The position numbers and the translations under genes are program-made. The notes under the pieces are model-generated. The model did not search any database, was not told the DNA's origin, and saw nothing but the letters and a program-made list of their open reading frames with translations. Shown here piece by piece: positions 46,514 through 56,683 of a stretch of DNA of 64,000 bases (position 1 is its first letter; every line of letters begins with the position of its first letter). Source of the DNA: Thiospirillum jenense (GTDB taxonomy: Bacteria; Pseudomonadota; Gammaproteobacteria; Chromatiales; Chromatiaceae); NCBI RefSeq assembly GCF_014145225.1, contig NZ_JABVCQ010000010.1:1-64000 (forward strand), given 5' to 3'.

Positions 46514-47625
46514 AATTTCCCAATATTCAAGACGTTTCTGACCGCAGCGGGCCGTTCGCGCACACCGAAAACACCGTGCAACGTACCATGTTCACGGTGC
46601 TTTTGGCGCTAGTCCCCGCCACCGTCCTTGACCTGTATCTATTTGGTTGGCCGGCAATTTTTCTATTCGGCGTCACCGTCGGTTCATGCGTATTCGTTGA
46701 GGCATTCAGCATGGTGCTGGCGCAGCGCCGCGTGATTGCCACCATTAGCGACGGCTCGGCGGTTTTAACTGGCTGGTTATTAGCCATGACCTTACCGCCC
46801 TGGGCGCCGTGGTGGATTGGTTTATTAGGTGCGGTATTCGCCATCTTATTAGCCAAACAACCCTTCGGTGGATTAGGTCAAAACCTATTCAATCCCGCAA
46901 TGGTGGCGCGGGTGGCATTATTAGTGTCATTCCCCGTCGCCATGACTGCGTGGGTTGCGCCGCATCCGTTATTTACCGACAACGCGCCCAGTTTTAATCA
47001 AGCCATTAGCATTACTTTTCATAGCGACATGCCGGATGGGATTACCGCCGCAACGGCATTGGGGTATGTAAAAACGGAATTGTCACGCGGCATTCCGGCG
47101 TCGCAATCGGTGTATGAATACGGGCGCACCATTAACATGACCAGTTATACACCATACGCGGTCAATTCAGCGGTTGGGTATAAATCGGGCAGTTTAGGCG
47201 AAACGTCGGCATTTTTAATTCTGCTCGGCGGACTGTTTTTAATTCGGCGGCGAATTATTACTTGGCACATCCCGGGCATGGTATTAGGCACCATTTTCGT
47301 ATTCGCTACCGTATTCAATTTGGTGAATCCCGACCGCTTCTCACCCGCCTGGTTTCATTTAATCTCCGGCGCCACCTTCCTCGGTGCATTTTTCATTGCC
47401 ACCGATTACGTCACCTCGCCCGTATCAAAAACCGGGCAATTAATCTTTGGCTTTGGCGTGGGCGCATTAACCTGGGTCATTCGCACCTTTGCCGGTTATC
47501 CCGAAGGCATGGCCTTTGCCGTGTTATTAATGAACTCCGTCACACCCATTATTGACCAATACACGCGGCCGCGATTATTTGGGCGCACCCGTAAAGGTGA
47601 TCCATTGCCAGTGGAGGGCAAGTAA
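46510..47625 (+). CDS. rnfD: Rnf complex subunit RnfD
   Basis: RnfD is a membrane subunit with a covalently bound FMN. The 371 residues hold about nine membrane segments; the periplasmic loop has DGITAATALGYVKTE, where the flavin-linking Thr is expected. Conserved NPAMVARVALLVSFP and the late GYPEGMAFAVLLMNSVTPII are family text. Start and stop overlap its neighbours, consistent with coupled translation of rnfC-D-G-E. Confidence 0.95.
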   Translation: MKFPNIQDVSDRSGPFAHTENTVQRTMFTVLLALVPATVLDLYLFGWPAIFLFGVTVGSCVFVEAFSMVLAQRRVIATISDGSAVLTGWLLAMTLPPWAPWWIGLLGAVFAILLAKQPFGGLGQNLFNPAMVARVALLVSFPVAMTAWVAPHPLFTDNAPSFNQAISITFHSDMPDGITAATALGYVKTELSRGIPASQSVYEYGRTINMTSYTPYAVNSAVGYKSGSLGETSAFLILLGGLFLIRRRIITWHIPGMVLGTIFVFATVFNLVNPDRFSPAWFHLISGATFLGAFFIATDYVTSPVSKTGQLIFGFGVGALTWVIRTFAGYPEGMAFAVLLMNSVTPIIDQYTRPRLFGRTRKGDPLPVEGK

Positions 47626-48230
47626 TGAAAGCAGACCAACCCATTTTTATGCACGGCGTCATTCTCGCCGTCTTCTGCTTAGGTTACGGAGTTTATTTGG
47701 CATTAACTGAATTGGCCGCGCATGATGCCATTCTAGCGCGGGCATTGGAAGATCGCCAAAACTCATTAGCGCAAGTCATTCCTGAGCAATTGCATGATAA
47801 TAATCCGGCAATTGATACCATTGTCATACCCGACGCTGATGGCAATGACTTAACCATTTATCGGGCGCGTCAAGGCAATACCGTCACGGGCGTTGCGTAT
47901 GAAACTTATGGCTCAGGCTATGCCGGGCAAATGCGCTTTATGCTCGGCATTGATGCGGACGGTAAAATCCTCGGCGTGCGGGTATTAAGTCATAAAGAAA
48001 CGCCCGGGTTGGGTGATAAAATCGACGTGAAACGCGCCGATTGGATGCTGCAATTTGACGGCTTATCATTAGGCAATCCGCCAATAGAAAAATGGGCAGT
48101 GAAAAAGGATGGCGGGCAATTCGATCAATTCACCGGCGCCACCATTACCCCGCGTGGCACCATTGACGCAATTCGTAAAGGCTTAGAATTCTTTGCCGAA
48201 CATCGCGCACAGTTATTGGAGAATCAATAA
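47625..48230 (+). CDS. rnfG: Rnf complex subunit RnfG
   Basis: RnfG is a single-span subunit with a periplasmic FMN domain. In 201 residues: a membrane anchor (about 8-28) and the FMN domain with GYAGQMRFMLGIDADGKILG, SHKETPGLGDKI and the flavinylation motif TGATITPRG (Thr linked to FMN) near residue 175. Its ATG overlaps the rnfD stop and its stop overlaps the rnfE start. Confidence 0.95.
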   Translation: MKADQPIFMHGVILAVFCLGYGVYLALTELAAHDAILARALEDRQNSLAQVIPEQLHDNNPAIDTIVIPDADGNDLTIYRARQGNTVTGVAYETYGSGYAGQMRFMLGIDADGKILGVRVLSHKETPGLGDKIDVKRADWMLQFDGLSLGNPPIEKWAVKKDGGQFDQFTGATITPRGTIDAIRKGLEFFAEHRAQLLENQ

Positions 48231-48901
48231 TGGCAACGAGTTATAGCCGCATCATTCGTGACGGTTTATGGGAAAACAATGGCGTCTTATCCATGCTATT
48301 GGGCATGTGTCCGACAATGGCAATGACCACCAGCGCCACGAATGCGTTGGGCATGGGATTAGCAACCGCTGTGGTGATGGCCGCATCGAGTTTAATGGTT
48401 GCCGCCTTTCGCAATTACATTACCCGAGAAGTGCGTATTCCCGTGTACATTCTCATTATTGCCGCGAATGTCACCTTTGTTGATTTGGTGATGAATGCGT
48501 GGATGCACGAATTATACAAGGTGCTGGGATTATTCATTCCACTCATTGTGTCAAATTGCTTACCATTAGCGCGATTAGAAGCCTTTGCCGCTAAAGAACC
48601 GGTATTGCCGTCATTTCTCGATGGTTTATTTATGGGGCTGGGTTTTACACTCGCATTAACCATGATTGGTTCAGTGCGTGAAATTATCGGCGCCGGTACT
48701 TTATTTGCCGATGCGTCATTATTATTCGGCCCCGCATTCAAGTTCATGGAAATTAAACTGATGGAACCAGACATGGCAATTTTAATGATGATCTTGCCAC
48801 CGGGCGGGTTTTTAGTGACGGGCTTAATGGTGGTATTCAAACGCATTCTCGACATCCGCGCTGGCAAGGGCATTCAAATGGCCGGAGCGCATAGCGTTTA
48901 A
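48230..48901 (+). CDS. rnfE: Rnf complex subunit RnfE
   Basis: RnfE is the membrane partner of RnfA and its distant homologue. The 223-residue product shows LLGMCPTMAMTTSATNALGMG near the N-terminus, IPVYILIIAANVTFVDLVMN, FIPLIVSNCLPLARLEAFA and GLGFTLALTMIGSVREIIGAG. It ends the operon; nth, often found next, is not present. A hairpin follows 22 bases downstream. Confidence 0.96.
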   Translation: MATSYSRIIRDGLWENNGVLSMLLGMCPTMAMTTSATNALGMGLATAVVMAASSLMVAAFRNYITREVRIPVYILIIAANVTFVDLVMNAWMHELYKVLGLFIPLIVSNCLPLARLEAFAAKEPVLPSFLDGLFMGLGFTLALTMIGSVREIIGAGTLFADASLLFGPAFKFMEIKLMEPDMAILMMILPPGGFLVTGLMVVFKRILDIRAGKGIQMAGAHSV

Positions 48902-48922
48902 TGCGTTGATTTGACTTGCTTT

Positions 48923-48948
48923 TTGGGGTGGACATCATGCCACCCCAA
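48923..48948 (+). terminator. Possible rnf operon terminator hairpin
   Basis: TTGGGGTGG (48923-48931) and CCACCCCAA (48940-48948) form a perfect nine-base stem with an eight-base loop, just past the rnfE stop. The following sequence is TCCTATCCC, without a U-tract, so it may need Rho or act as a 3' end stabiliser. Confidence 0.5.
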
Positions 48949-49118
48949 TCCTATCCCAACCACCGGCACATCATTCCAACTCCCGCCCCGCCGCTGGTTT
49001 AATCAGAATTTCATCACTTCTTTATTCCCCCGCAATATAGCCATGCGAGCATGACGTATCGGTGGTGATTAAAAACCATCCGTCTATTGCTATTTTTGCT
49101 ATTAAAAGGGGAATGAAT

Positions 49119-49934
49119 ATGAGTCATATTGAACCGCTGCGCCCATTGCGTTACCGCACCATTTGGCTATCGGATTTACATCTGGGGTCACGCGGGTGTC
49201 AAGCCGATTTAATTTTAGAATTTTTGCAAAAAACTGCCAGCAAACAACTCTACCTGGTCGGCGATATTATTGACTTCTGGGCAATGAAAAAGGGCGTGTA
49301 TTGGCCGGAAAAGCATAATCACATTGTGCAATGTCTGCTGGAAAAAGCGCGGCAAGGAACAGAGATAATTTATATTCCTGGTAATCACGATGACATGATG
49401 CGTAACTACATTGGAACGCATTTTGGTCAGATTGCCGTGCGGGATGAAGTCATTCATACCACTTTGGCAGGCGAGCGATTATTAGTGATGCACGGCGATG
49501 TATTTGATCAGGTTGTGCAACACGGGCGCTGGCTGGCGTTCATTGGTTCCAATTTGTATGATTTATTACTCGCTATTAACCAACGATTTAATGGTTTGCG
49601 GCGACATTTCGGACTGCGCTATTGGTCACTCGCCGCATTTCTCAAACGTCATGTTAAAAATGCGGTAAATTACATTGGGCGGTATGAATACGCCGTTGCT
49701 CATGCAGCGCGGCGATTAGAAGTTGATGGCATCGTGTGTGGTCATATTCACCATGCCGAATTACGCGCAATTGACGGTGTCACCTATTGCAATTGTGGTG
49801 ATTGGGTGGAGAATTGCACCGCATTAGTTGAACATCACGATGGACAGCTTGAAGTGTTGCATTGGTTGGAAATGCAGCAATCATTTAAGAATACAGACTG
49901 GTATCTTAAACCTGCAACGGCACAGGTGAATTAA
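49119..49934 (+). CDS. LpxH-like UDP-2,3-diacylglucosamine diphosphatase family phosphoesterase
   Basis: A calcineurin-like metallophosphoesterase of the LpxH-related family. ATG 49119 is chosen: AGGGG is seven bases upstream. The 271 residues contain the five metal motifs WLSDLHLGSRGC, LVGDIIDFW, IPGNHDDMM, VMHGDVFD and VCGHIHHAE. The longer helical insert (about 150-200) and C-terminus resemble the LpxH2-type branch seen in many proteobacteria. A role in lipid A synthesis is possible but unproven. It ends convergently with the PAP2 gene, 18 bases away. Confidence 0.85.
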   Translation: MSHIEPLRPLRYRTIWLSDLHLGSRGCQADLILEFLQKTASKQLYLVGDIIDFWAMKKGVYWPEKHNHIVQCLLEKARQGTEIIYIPGNHDDMMRNYIGTHFGQIAVRDEVIHTTLAGERLLVMHGDVFDQVVQHGRWLAFIGSNLYDLLLAINQRFNGLRRHFGLRYWSLAAFLKRHVKNAVNYIGRYEYAVAHAARRLEVDGIVCGHIHHAELRAIDGVTYCNCGDWVENCTALVEHHDGQLEVLHWLEMQQSFKNTDWYLKPATAQVN

Positions 49935-49952
49935 CCATACGACATATTTGCT

Positions 49953-50801
49953 TTAGTTTAATTCAGAACGGCGGAATAAAGTCGGCAATTTGTACAAATA
50001 AATCATCATACCCAGTGCCACAGCGGCAACCCCCCGCACCATTAAATCAACGTGCGGATAACCGCTGCCGCTAATTATCAGTGATAGGGCGGCGCTGATG
50101 GCAATGATAATAAATAGAGTGTGTAACCAACCGCTGGTGATTCCCCATTGATAATGCTGCGCTAATCCAATACCTAGCCACGCGGCGAATACGCCGCCCG
50201 CCAATCCGGCCGTCACATCAATTGGCCAATGCACCCCTATTGCAATACGACTAAACCCCACCAGTATTGCTAATAACCCAAATAATAACCGCCATTCAAT
50301 CCAGCGGTAATGACACATTAACACGGCAAAAAAAACGCCGGCGGTGACGCTATGTCCTGACGGAAAACTGTGGCGTTTTAATTCATTTCCAATCAAATAA
50401 AACGCATCTGACGTTAATACGGCGGGCGGGCGGGCTGCATCAAAAAGTGGTTTTAATCCGCGTGCATACAGCGCCGCAATCAACGCCGAGATTATTAAAC
50501 TCCAGAATACATGCGGCGAGCGCCGGGCAATTATTAACGTAATAACCAATAGCAGACGTTCATCGCCAAGCAGGGTTAACGCTGCCCAATATTTATTCGG
50601 GTATTGATGCGCCCACGCATTGAGTGCAATAAACCCACTATGATAATCACCAATGCTCCACAAGGCCAATGTGATTAAAACCAACGCCGCTGTAATCATT
50701 AACAAAAAACGGCGTTCTGGCGGTGTATTTGGCAAGTGCGCCGCGCGATTTAAATCATTCTTTAGGACAGCATACCAAGTGCTGAGTGCTTGATTAAACA
50801 T
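49953..50801 (-). CDS. PAP2-family membrane phosphatase
   Basis: A six-span membrane phosphatase of the type 2 phosphatidic acid phosphatase family; likely substrates are undecaprenyl pyrophosphate, lipid A phosphates or phosphatidate. All three catalytic motifs are present in 282 residues: KPLFDAARP, SFPSGHS and SRIAIGVHWPIDV. An extra pair of hydrophobic segments at the C-terminus follows the core. Exact substrate cannot be told from sequence. Confidence 0.9.
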   Translation of the reverse strand: MFNQALSTWYAVLKNDLNRAAHLPNTPPERRFLLMITAALVLITLALWSIGDYHSGFIALNAWAHQYPNKYWAALTLLGDERLLLVITLIIARRSPHVFWSLIISALIAALYARGLKPLFDAARPPAVLTSDAFYLIGNELKRHSFPSGHSVTAGVFFAVLMCHYRWIEWRLLFGLLAILVGFSRIAIGVHWPIDVTAGLAGGVFAAWLGIGLAQHYQWGITSGWLHTLFIIIAISAALSLIISGSGYPHVDLMVRGVAAVALGMMIYLYKLPTLFRRSELN

Positions 50802-50875
50802 GTGTCAACCAATGGTGCAATGCCAATTTAATTTTATTTAAGGTGCGTAAAAATCAATTGTTGGTGAACGAATAT

Positions 50876-52273
50876 TTATAGTTTTAATTCTTTAATTTTG
50901 CGGGTCAAAGTATTGCGCCCCCAGCCTAATAACTTTGCTGCTTCTTGCCGCCGCCCGCCGGTGTGTTCCAATGCACAATCAATTAACACCCGTTCAAAAG
51001 TCGGCATTGCCGTTGCCAATAATGATTGCTGACCGATACGCAACATGCGCCGCGCCCAACTGCGCAATAACGTCTCCCATTGTTCCTGTTCATCCGGAAC
51101 TTGATTGTCTAATGTATTCAAATCTGGCGGTAAATCTTCAGCGTGAATTTCTTTACTCGACGCCATCACTGTCAACCAACGGGCGGTATTTTCTAATTGA
51201 CGCACGTTACCCGGCCAATCTAATTGCTTGAGTTTTTCAATCGCATCGGTTGCTAATACTTTGGTTTCGCAATTCAATTCTTTAGCGGCTTGGGTTAAAA
51301 AATAACGCATTAACAATGCAATGTCTTCGCGCCGTTCGCGTAATGGTGGTAAATGAATACGAATGACATTAATTCGATGAAATAAATCCTCACGAAATAA
51401 TCCGCGCCGTACTAATTCTTGTAAGTTTTGATGTGTTGCAGCAATGATGCGGACGTCCACTTTAATTGAAGTTAACCCCCCGACACGATAAAATTCGCCG
51501 TCCGCCAAGACGCGCAATAAGCGTGTTTGTAATTCAGCAGGCATATCACCAATTTCATCTAAAAATAATGTCCCGCCATCGGCTTGTTCAAACCGACCTT
51601 GACGCCGCGCTTGTGCGCCAGTAAATGCACCGCGTTCATGGCCAAATAATTCAGATTCCATTAAATCACGCGGAATTGCTGCCATATTTAATGCAATAAA
51701 GGGCGCATGAGAACGCGGGCTATGACGATGCAATGCGCGTGCAACTAATTCTTTCCCAGTGCCAGATTCGCCGTTAATTAACACGGTAATATGCGATTTT
51801 GCTAATCGCCCAATGGCACGGAATACTTCCTGCATGGTAGGTGCTTCACCAATGATATCCGGCGTATGAGTAAAAGAGTCTTCTGCATGATTGGGCGTAT
51901 TGGTTTGACAGCGACACGCCCGCTGGACTTGGTCAACTGCGTCATCAATATCAAATGGTTTGGGTAAATATTCAAATGCGCCACCATGAAAAGCAGAGAC
52001 GGCGCTATCTAAATCAGAATGTGCTGTCATAATAATGACTGGCAATATTGGATATTGCGTTTTTATTTGACGTAATAATTCTAAACCATCAATCCCCGGC
52101 ATCCGTATATCCGATAAAATCACATCGGGTTGTTCACGTTGCAGTGCATCCATGACGCCAATACCATTAGAAAAACTAGTCACATCCATGTGCGCCTGGC
52201 GTAATGCACGTTCTAAAACCCAGCGAATAGATCGGTCATCATCAATGACCCAAATGCGTGGTATTCTATTCAT
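50876..52273 (-). CDS. ntrC: Nitrogen regulator NtrC (sigma-54 activator)
   Basis: NtrC activates sigma-54 promoters, glnA among them, under nitrogen limitation. ATG 52273 overlaps the ntrB stop by eight bases and gives [20 protein letters not shown]; an in-frame ATG 21 codons earlier is rejected. The 465 residues have a receiver domain (phospho-Asp in [11 protein letters not shown]), the AAA+ domain with GESGTGKE, the sigma-54 loop GAFTGA, Walker [14 protein letters not shown], and a C-terminal Fis-type helix-turn-helix ([20 protein letters not shown]). Confidence 0.96.
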   Translation of the reverse strand: MNRIPRIWVIDDDRSIRWVLERALRQAHMDVTSFSNGIGVMDALQREQPDVILSDIRMPGIDGLELLRQIKTQYPILPVIIMTAHSDLDSAVSAFHGGAFEYLPKPFDIDDAVDQVQRACRCQTNTPNHAEDSFTHTPDIIGEAPTMQEVFRAIGRLAKSHITVLINGESGTGKELVARALHRHSPRSHAPFIALNMAAIPRDLMESELFGHERGAFTGAQARRQGRFEQADGGTLFLDEIGDMPAELQTRLLRVLADGEFYRVGGLTSIKVDVRIIAATHQNLQELVRRGLFREDLFHRINVIRIHLPPLRERREDIALLMRYFLTQAAKELNCETKVLATDAIEKLKQLDWPGNVRQLENTARWLTVMASSKEIHAEDLPPDLNTLDNQVPDEQEQWETLLRSWARRMLRIGQQSLLATAMPTFERVLIDCALEHTGGRRQEAAKLLGWGRNTLTRKIKELKL

Positions 52274-53330
52274 CAAAATGGCGTAATGGTAAATAAACGA
52301 GGAGCTGTGTTTTGTATGCGTGACGATTGTATTCAACTAAACCATGATGCTGACTAATCAATTCTTGTGCAATAGAAAGCCCTAAGCCAGTGCCGCCAAC
52401 TCGTCCGGACACCATTGGTAAAAAAATATAATCACGCATCTCATCAGCAACCCCGGGTCCGTCATCTTCAATTTCAATTTGAATGACTAAACGGTGACGC
52501 ACATGTCCAATGGTGAACTGCCTTAATATGCGAGTGCGCAATACCAAACTGCCATTCACGCCGGCGGCTTCAGCACCATTCCGTGCAATGTTTAATAATG
52601 CTTGAATTAAATGTTCAGGATCGGCAATTAACTCTGGAATACTGGGATCATACGCCCGAATAATACGCGGGCCATGTGGAAACTCAGCAACAATCAAACC
52701 GCGCACATGCTCAACAACTTGATGAATATTGGTTAGTTGTAATTGCGGCAGTTGTTTAGGCCCGATCATTCGGTTAAGCAAATTTTGCAATCGGTCAGCT
52801 TCATCAATAATAATGCGCGTGTATTCATGCAGCTCTCGATTGGGTAATTCACGTTCTAATAATTGAGCCGCCCCACGCAATCCACCAAGAGGATTTTTTA
52901 TTTCATGTGCCAAGCCGCGTAACAATGCTTGTGTTGCTTGATGCTGTGTTAATAACTGCTCTTCACGGTTAATACGAATTTGGCGATCTACTTGATGTAA
53001 TTCCATTAACAATGCCGCCGGATGTGCCGCCGGTTGTAGTGGTAATACAGTATAATTGACATGTAGTATTTGCCCATCGGGACGCTGCAATTCAATTTCG
53101 CGTTCAGTCAATGGGTGACGGGTGATTAAAGTGGATTGAAGTCGTGTTGTGATAGGTTCGGTAGGAAATGGAATCAAATCGTTGGCGGATTGCCCAAGCA
53201 CTAAGTTAGCACTAACGGATAATAATGCTTCACCAGCGGGGTTAATATAATTGAGGTGAAGATGAGAATCAAACAACAAAACAGCGGTATTGAGATTATC
53301 GAGAATCGTTTGCTCTATACAAGGCTCCAT
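52266..53330 (-). CDS. ntrB: Nitrogen sensor kinase NtrB
   Basis: NtrB phosphorylates NtrC and is controlled by PII. The 354-residue soluble kinase has a PAS domain (LNTAVLLFDSHLHLNYINPA), the His box GLAHEIKNPLGGLRGAAQLL, and ATPase motifs NIARNGAEA, EDDGPGV and GGTGLGLSIAQ. It lies between glnA and ntrC, as in enteric glnALG. A 7-bp hairpin separates it from glnA. Confidence 0.95.
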   Translation of the reverse strand: MEPCIEQTILDNLNTAVLLFDSHLHLNYINPAGEALLSVSANLVLGQSANDLIPFPTEPITTRLQSTLITRHPLTEREIELQRPDGQILHVNYTVLPLQPAAHPAALLMELHQVDRQIRINREEQLLTQHQATQALLRGLAHEIKNPLGGLRGAAQLLERELPNRELHEYTRIIIDEADRLQNLLNRMIGPKQLPQLQLTNIHQVVEHVRGLIVAEFPHGPRIIRAYDPSIPELIADPEHLIQALLNIARNGAEAAGVNGSLVLRTRILRQFTIGHVRHRLVIQIEIEDDGPGVADEMRDYIFLPMVSGRVGGTGLGLSIAQELISQHHGLVEYNRHAYKTQLLVYLPLRHFDE

Positions 53331-53390
53331 GTTGAATGATCTTTAGTGGTGCTACGCTGTAAAAAAGGTGTTTTTATTAACCGTACGAAT

Positions 53391-53410
53391 ACGACACTTC
53401 CCTGTGTCGT
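53391..53410. repeat. Hairpin between glnA and ntrB
   Basis: ACGACAC (53391-53397) and GTGTCGT (53404-53410) form a seven-base stem with a six-base loop in the 98-base glnA-ntrB gap. It could reduce read-through from strongly expressed glnA into ntrBC. On the - strand the nearest T-run is about 25 bases further on. Confidence 0.45.
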
Positions 53411-53428
53411 TTTATTTAGATATGACGG

Positions 53429-54835
53429 TTAAAGACTATAGTACATATCAAATTCGACGGGGTGCGTGGTCATACGCAGCCGTGTGACTTCAGTCATTTT
53501 CAATTCGATATAAGCGTCAATTAAATCATTTGAAAACACCCCACCAGCAGTTAAAAAGCCACGATCTTTATCTAAGGCTTCGAGGGCTTGATCGAGTGCA
53601 TAACAGACTTGTGGAATCTGTTTTTCTTCTTCGGGAGGCAAATCATACAGGTCTTTATCCATTGCATCGCCCGGATGAATTTTATTTTGAATGCCATCCA
53701 AGCCAGCCATTAACATGGCGGCAAATGATAAATAAGGATTGCCGGTTGAATCAGGGAAGCGCACTTCAATCCGTCGTGCTTTTGGATTTGGATCATAGGG
53801 AATACGAATAGATGCGGAGCGATTGCGGGCTGAATAAGCCAGCATCACGGGTGCTTCAAAACCGGGTACCAATCGCTTGTACGAATTGGTGGACGCATTT
53901 GTAATCGCATTGAGCGCCCGTGCATGTTTAATAATGCCGCCAATATAATACAGCGCAACTTCTGACAGTCCAGCGTATTTATCACCGCCAAAAATATTTT
54001 TACCATCTTTAGCTAAAGATTGATGAACGTGCATACCACTGCCATTATCTCCAACCAATGGTTTTGGCATGAAGGTCACGGTTTTTCCATAGGCATGGGC
54101 GACGTTTTGAACACAGTATTTTTGAATCTGGTTCATATCTGCCCGGCGGACTAAACTGTCATAACGAGTACCAATTTCGCATTGACCGGCAGTAGCGACC
54201 TCGTGATGATGCACTTCAACGGGAACGCCCATTTCTTCAAGTGCTAAACACATGGCGGCGCGTAAATCATTTAATGAATCAACCGGTGGAACGGGGAAAT
54301 AGCCACCCTTGACGCCGGGGCGATGGCCGATATTGCCATCTTCATAAACTCGTTCGGAATTCCAACCGGCTTCTTCGGAATCCACTTTATAAAAGGCGCC
54401 GCTCATGCTGGCACCCCAGCGAACATCATCAAGAATAAAGAACTCTAATTCAGGACCAAAATAAGCGACATCAGCAATACCAGTGGATTTCAAATAGGCT
54501 TCAGCACGTTTTGCTAATGAACGTGGATCGCGTTCATACCCTTGCATGGTGGTCGGTTCAAGAATATCGCAGCGAATGATTAAGGTTTTTTCATCTGCAA
54601 ATGGATCCATGACGGCGGTGCTGGCTTCTGGCATTAACACCATATCGGATTCTTGAATACCTTTCCAACCGGCAATAGATGAACCATCAAACATCTTGCC
54701 ATCTTGAAAAAATGCTTCATTAATTGAATGTGCTGGTAAAGAAACATGCTGTTCTTTACCACGAGTATCAGTGAAACGAAGATCAACAAACTTTACTTCT
54801 TCATCTTTAATCATATTCAGGACAGTTGCAGACAT
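53429..54835 (-). CDS. glnA: Glutamine synthetase type I GlnA
   Basis: GlnA makes glutamine from glutamate and ammonia. The 468-residue product starts [20 protein letters not shown] and shows the catalytic-domain text [37 protein letters not shown] and the adenylylation site [11 protein letters not shown] with the modifiable Tyr, so it is the GSI-beta, GlnE-regulated type. A sigma-54-type promoter sits 117 bases upstream and ntrBC follow, the classical nitrogen-control arrangement. Confidence 0.98.
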   Translation of the reverse strand: MSATVLNMIKDEEVKFVDLRFTDTRGKEQHVSLPAHSINEAFFQDGKMFDGSSIAGWKGIQESDMVLMPEASTAVMDPFADEKTLIIRCDILEPTTMQGYERDPRSLAKRAEAYLKSTGIADVAYFGPELEFFILDDVRWGASMSGAFYKVDSEEAGWNSERVYEDGNIGHRPGVKGGYFPVPPVDSLNDLRAAMCLALEEMGVPVEVHHHEVATAGQCEIGTRYDSLVRRADMNQIQKYCVQNVAHAYGKTVTFMPKPLVGDNGSGMHVHQSLAKDGKNIFGGDKYAGLSEVALYYIGGIIKHARALNAITNASTNSYKRLVPGFEAPVMLAYSARNRSASIRIPYDPNPKARRIEVRFPDSTGNPYLSFAAMLMAGLDGIQNKIHPGDAMDKDLYDLPPEEEKQIPQVCYALDQALEALDKDRGFLTAGGVFSNDLIDAYIELKMTEVTRLRMTTHPVEFDMYYSL

Positions 54836-54951
54836 CGAGGGTTCTCCAAAAACAATACGGTAGACTGATTAAAACAGCGTGAAGCAGTCGTACTTGCTGG
54901 GCGCTAGTCAATGCGTTGTGACAGCGGGTGACGACCGACTGCGGCAGCGTA

Positions 54952-54967
54952 AGCATCATGTGTGCCA
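54952..54967 (-). promoter_or_regulatory. Sigma-54 promoter candidate for glnA
   Basis: On the - strand, TGGCACACATGATGCT keeps the -24 GG and -12 GC exactly ten bases apart, matching TGGCAC-N5-TTGCA except for one T. It lies 117 bases upstream of glnA in a 282-base gap, and the NtrBC regulators are encoded just downstream. No convincing paired NtrC site was found. Confidence 0.65.
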
Positions 54968-55027
54968 GACACCGCCGGGCTAACTAGAATGCGCGTTGCC
55001 GTTGTCCGAGCATACTCTAAGTGAACT

Positions 55028-55059
55028 AAAAAAGTGCGTTGCTAATTAACAACGCACTA
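55028..55059 (-). terminator. Intrinsic terminator after the TrpB2 gene
   Basis: On the - strand, AGTGCGTTG (from 55058) and CAACGCACT form a nine-pair stem with an eight-base loop, followed by TTTTTT. It lies about 60 bases after the TrpB2 stop and separates that gene from glnA. Confidence 0.85.
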
Positions 55060-55117
55060 GATTGGTGCAATTCATTGACCAAAACTGGCGCCCAGCGAAT
55101 AATGCACCTCGGGTTAA

Positions 55118-56494
55118 TTAGGTACGCAGCGCGGCATCAATTGCCGGCAATCCGGACAACGCAAGCGCGACTTCATTATGATCGTATTCCAAATCTTTCA
55201 ATTTACCAGCTTGATAATCCATATACGCCTGCATATCAAAATGTCCGTGTCCGGATAAATTAAATAGAATCGCTTTCGATTCACCGTTAATGCGACATTT
55301 ATTTGCTTCATCAATAGCCGCACACACAGCATGATTCGCCTCGGGCGCTGGCACAATTCCTTCAGCTTTGGCAAATTGTATTCCAGCGGCGAAGCATTCT
55401 AATTGATTATAGATGCGTGGTTGAATAAACCCTAGTTTAGCTAAATGGCTAATTTGAGGCGCCATGCCGTGATAACGCAACCCGCCGGCATGGAATCCCG
55501 GTGGCACAAATCCTGATCCCAACGTGTACATCTTGACTAATGGTGTTAAATGCGCGGTATCACCAAAATCATAGGCAAAAGCGCCTTTAGTTAAGGTCGG
55601 ACAAGCCGAAGGTTCGACCGCAATAAATTGCGTGTTTAATTGCCGTTGAAAACACTCGCGCATGAATGGAAATGCCAGCCCAGCAAAATTACTGCCGCCA
55701 CCCGTGCAAGCAATAATCATATCAGGATAATCCTGTGCCATTGCCATTTGTTCTATTGCTTCTAATCCAATTACGGTTTGATGTAATAGCACATGATTTA
55801 ATACACTACCTAATCCATAGCGCGTGTCATCACGCTGCACAGCTAATTCAACTGCTTCACTAATTGCAATCCCCAAACTGCCGCTGCTATTGGGATTAGT
55901 AGCCAATACAGCGCGTCCGGATTCGGTGAGTGAGCTTGGGCTGGCAATACATTGTGCGCCAAAGGTTTCCATTAATGCACGGCGATAGGGTTTATGATCG
56001 AAACTGACGCGCACCATGAATACCACTATTTCTAATCCAAATAGCGCGCCCGCCATCGCTAATGACGATCCCCATTGACCAGCACCAGTTTCGGTCGTCA
56101 TGCGTTTAACACCTTCCTGCTGGTTATAAAACGCTTGGGCAATTGCGGTATTGGTTTTATGACTGCCAGATGGACTAACTCCTTCATATTTATAATAGAT
56201 ACGGGCAGGCGTATCTAATGCTTTTTCTAATCGCCGCGCTCGGTATAATGGTGATGGACGCCATTGACGATACACGTCACGCACAGGTTTGGGTATTTCA
56301 ATTTCCCGCTCTAAACTCATTTCTTGTTCAATAATAGCGCGGGGAAAAATGGGCGCAAGATCATCAGTAGTAATTGGTTGACAGGTGGCCGGATGTAGCA
56401 CGGGTGCTAATGGCGTGGGCAAATCGGCGCTGATGTTGTACCAATTAGTCGGCAAATGTTGCTCATCGAGCAGGTATTTGATGCTGTCAGTCAT
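55118..56494 (-). CDS. TrpB2-type tryptophan synthase beta-like enzyme
   Basis: A PLP-dependent enzyme of the TrpB2 branch, 458 residues, longer than normal TrpB. It begins with the TrpB2-specific region ([32 protein letters not shown]). The PLP Lys is in [13 protein letters not shown], and [28 protein letters not shown] and the C-terminal [10 protein letters not shown] are conserved. No trpA is adjacent. TrpB2 enzymes usually work as stand-alone indole-salvaging synthases; that is family knowledge, not shown here. Confidence 0.92.
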   Translation of the reverse strand: MTDSIKYLLDEQHLPTNWYNISADLPTPLAPVLHPATCQPITTDDLAPIFPRAIIEQEMSLEREIEIPKPVRDVYRQWRPSPLYRARRLEKALDTPARIYYKYEGVSPSGSHKTNTAIAQAFYNQQEGVKRMTTETGAGQWGSSLAMAGALFGLEIVVFMVRVSFDHKPYRRALMETFGAQCIASPSSLTESGRAVLATNPNSSGSLGIAISEAVELAVQRDDTRYGLGSVLNHVLLHQTVIGLEAIEQMAMAQDYPDMIIACTGGGSNFAGLAFPFMRECFQRQLNTQFIAVEPSACPTLTKGAFAYDFGDTAHLTPLVKMYTLGSGFVPPGFHAGGLRYHGMAPQISHLAKLGFIQPRIYNQLECFAAGIQFAKAEGIVPAPEANHAVCAAIDEANKCRINGESKAILFNLSGHGHFDMQAYMDYQAGKLKDLEYDHNEVALALSGLPAIDAALRT

Positions 56495-56683
56495 AATAGT
56501 CTAGTGGGTTAGTGATTAACAAAAGAAGCGCCGCGGCGACGATTAAGTAGATAACTGTATCGTATCGTGGCGTAAGTGGTTAAAATAGTGCAATGGTAAA
56601 CGTCATTCAATTCGATTAGGATTGTATTGAACGTGACCATTGAACAACGCCATGAACTTTAACAAATAATCGGAGTGATGACA

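Noticed and set aside
55060-55085. NtrC operator upstream of glnA
   Set aside because: TTGGTGCA and TGACCAA half-sites are present but face the wrong way for the TGCACC-N5-GGTGCA dyad.
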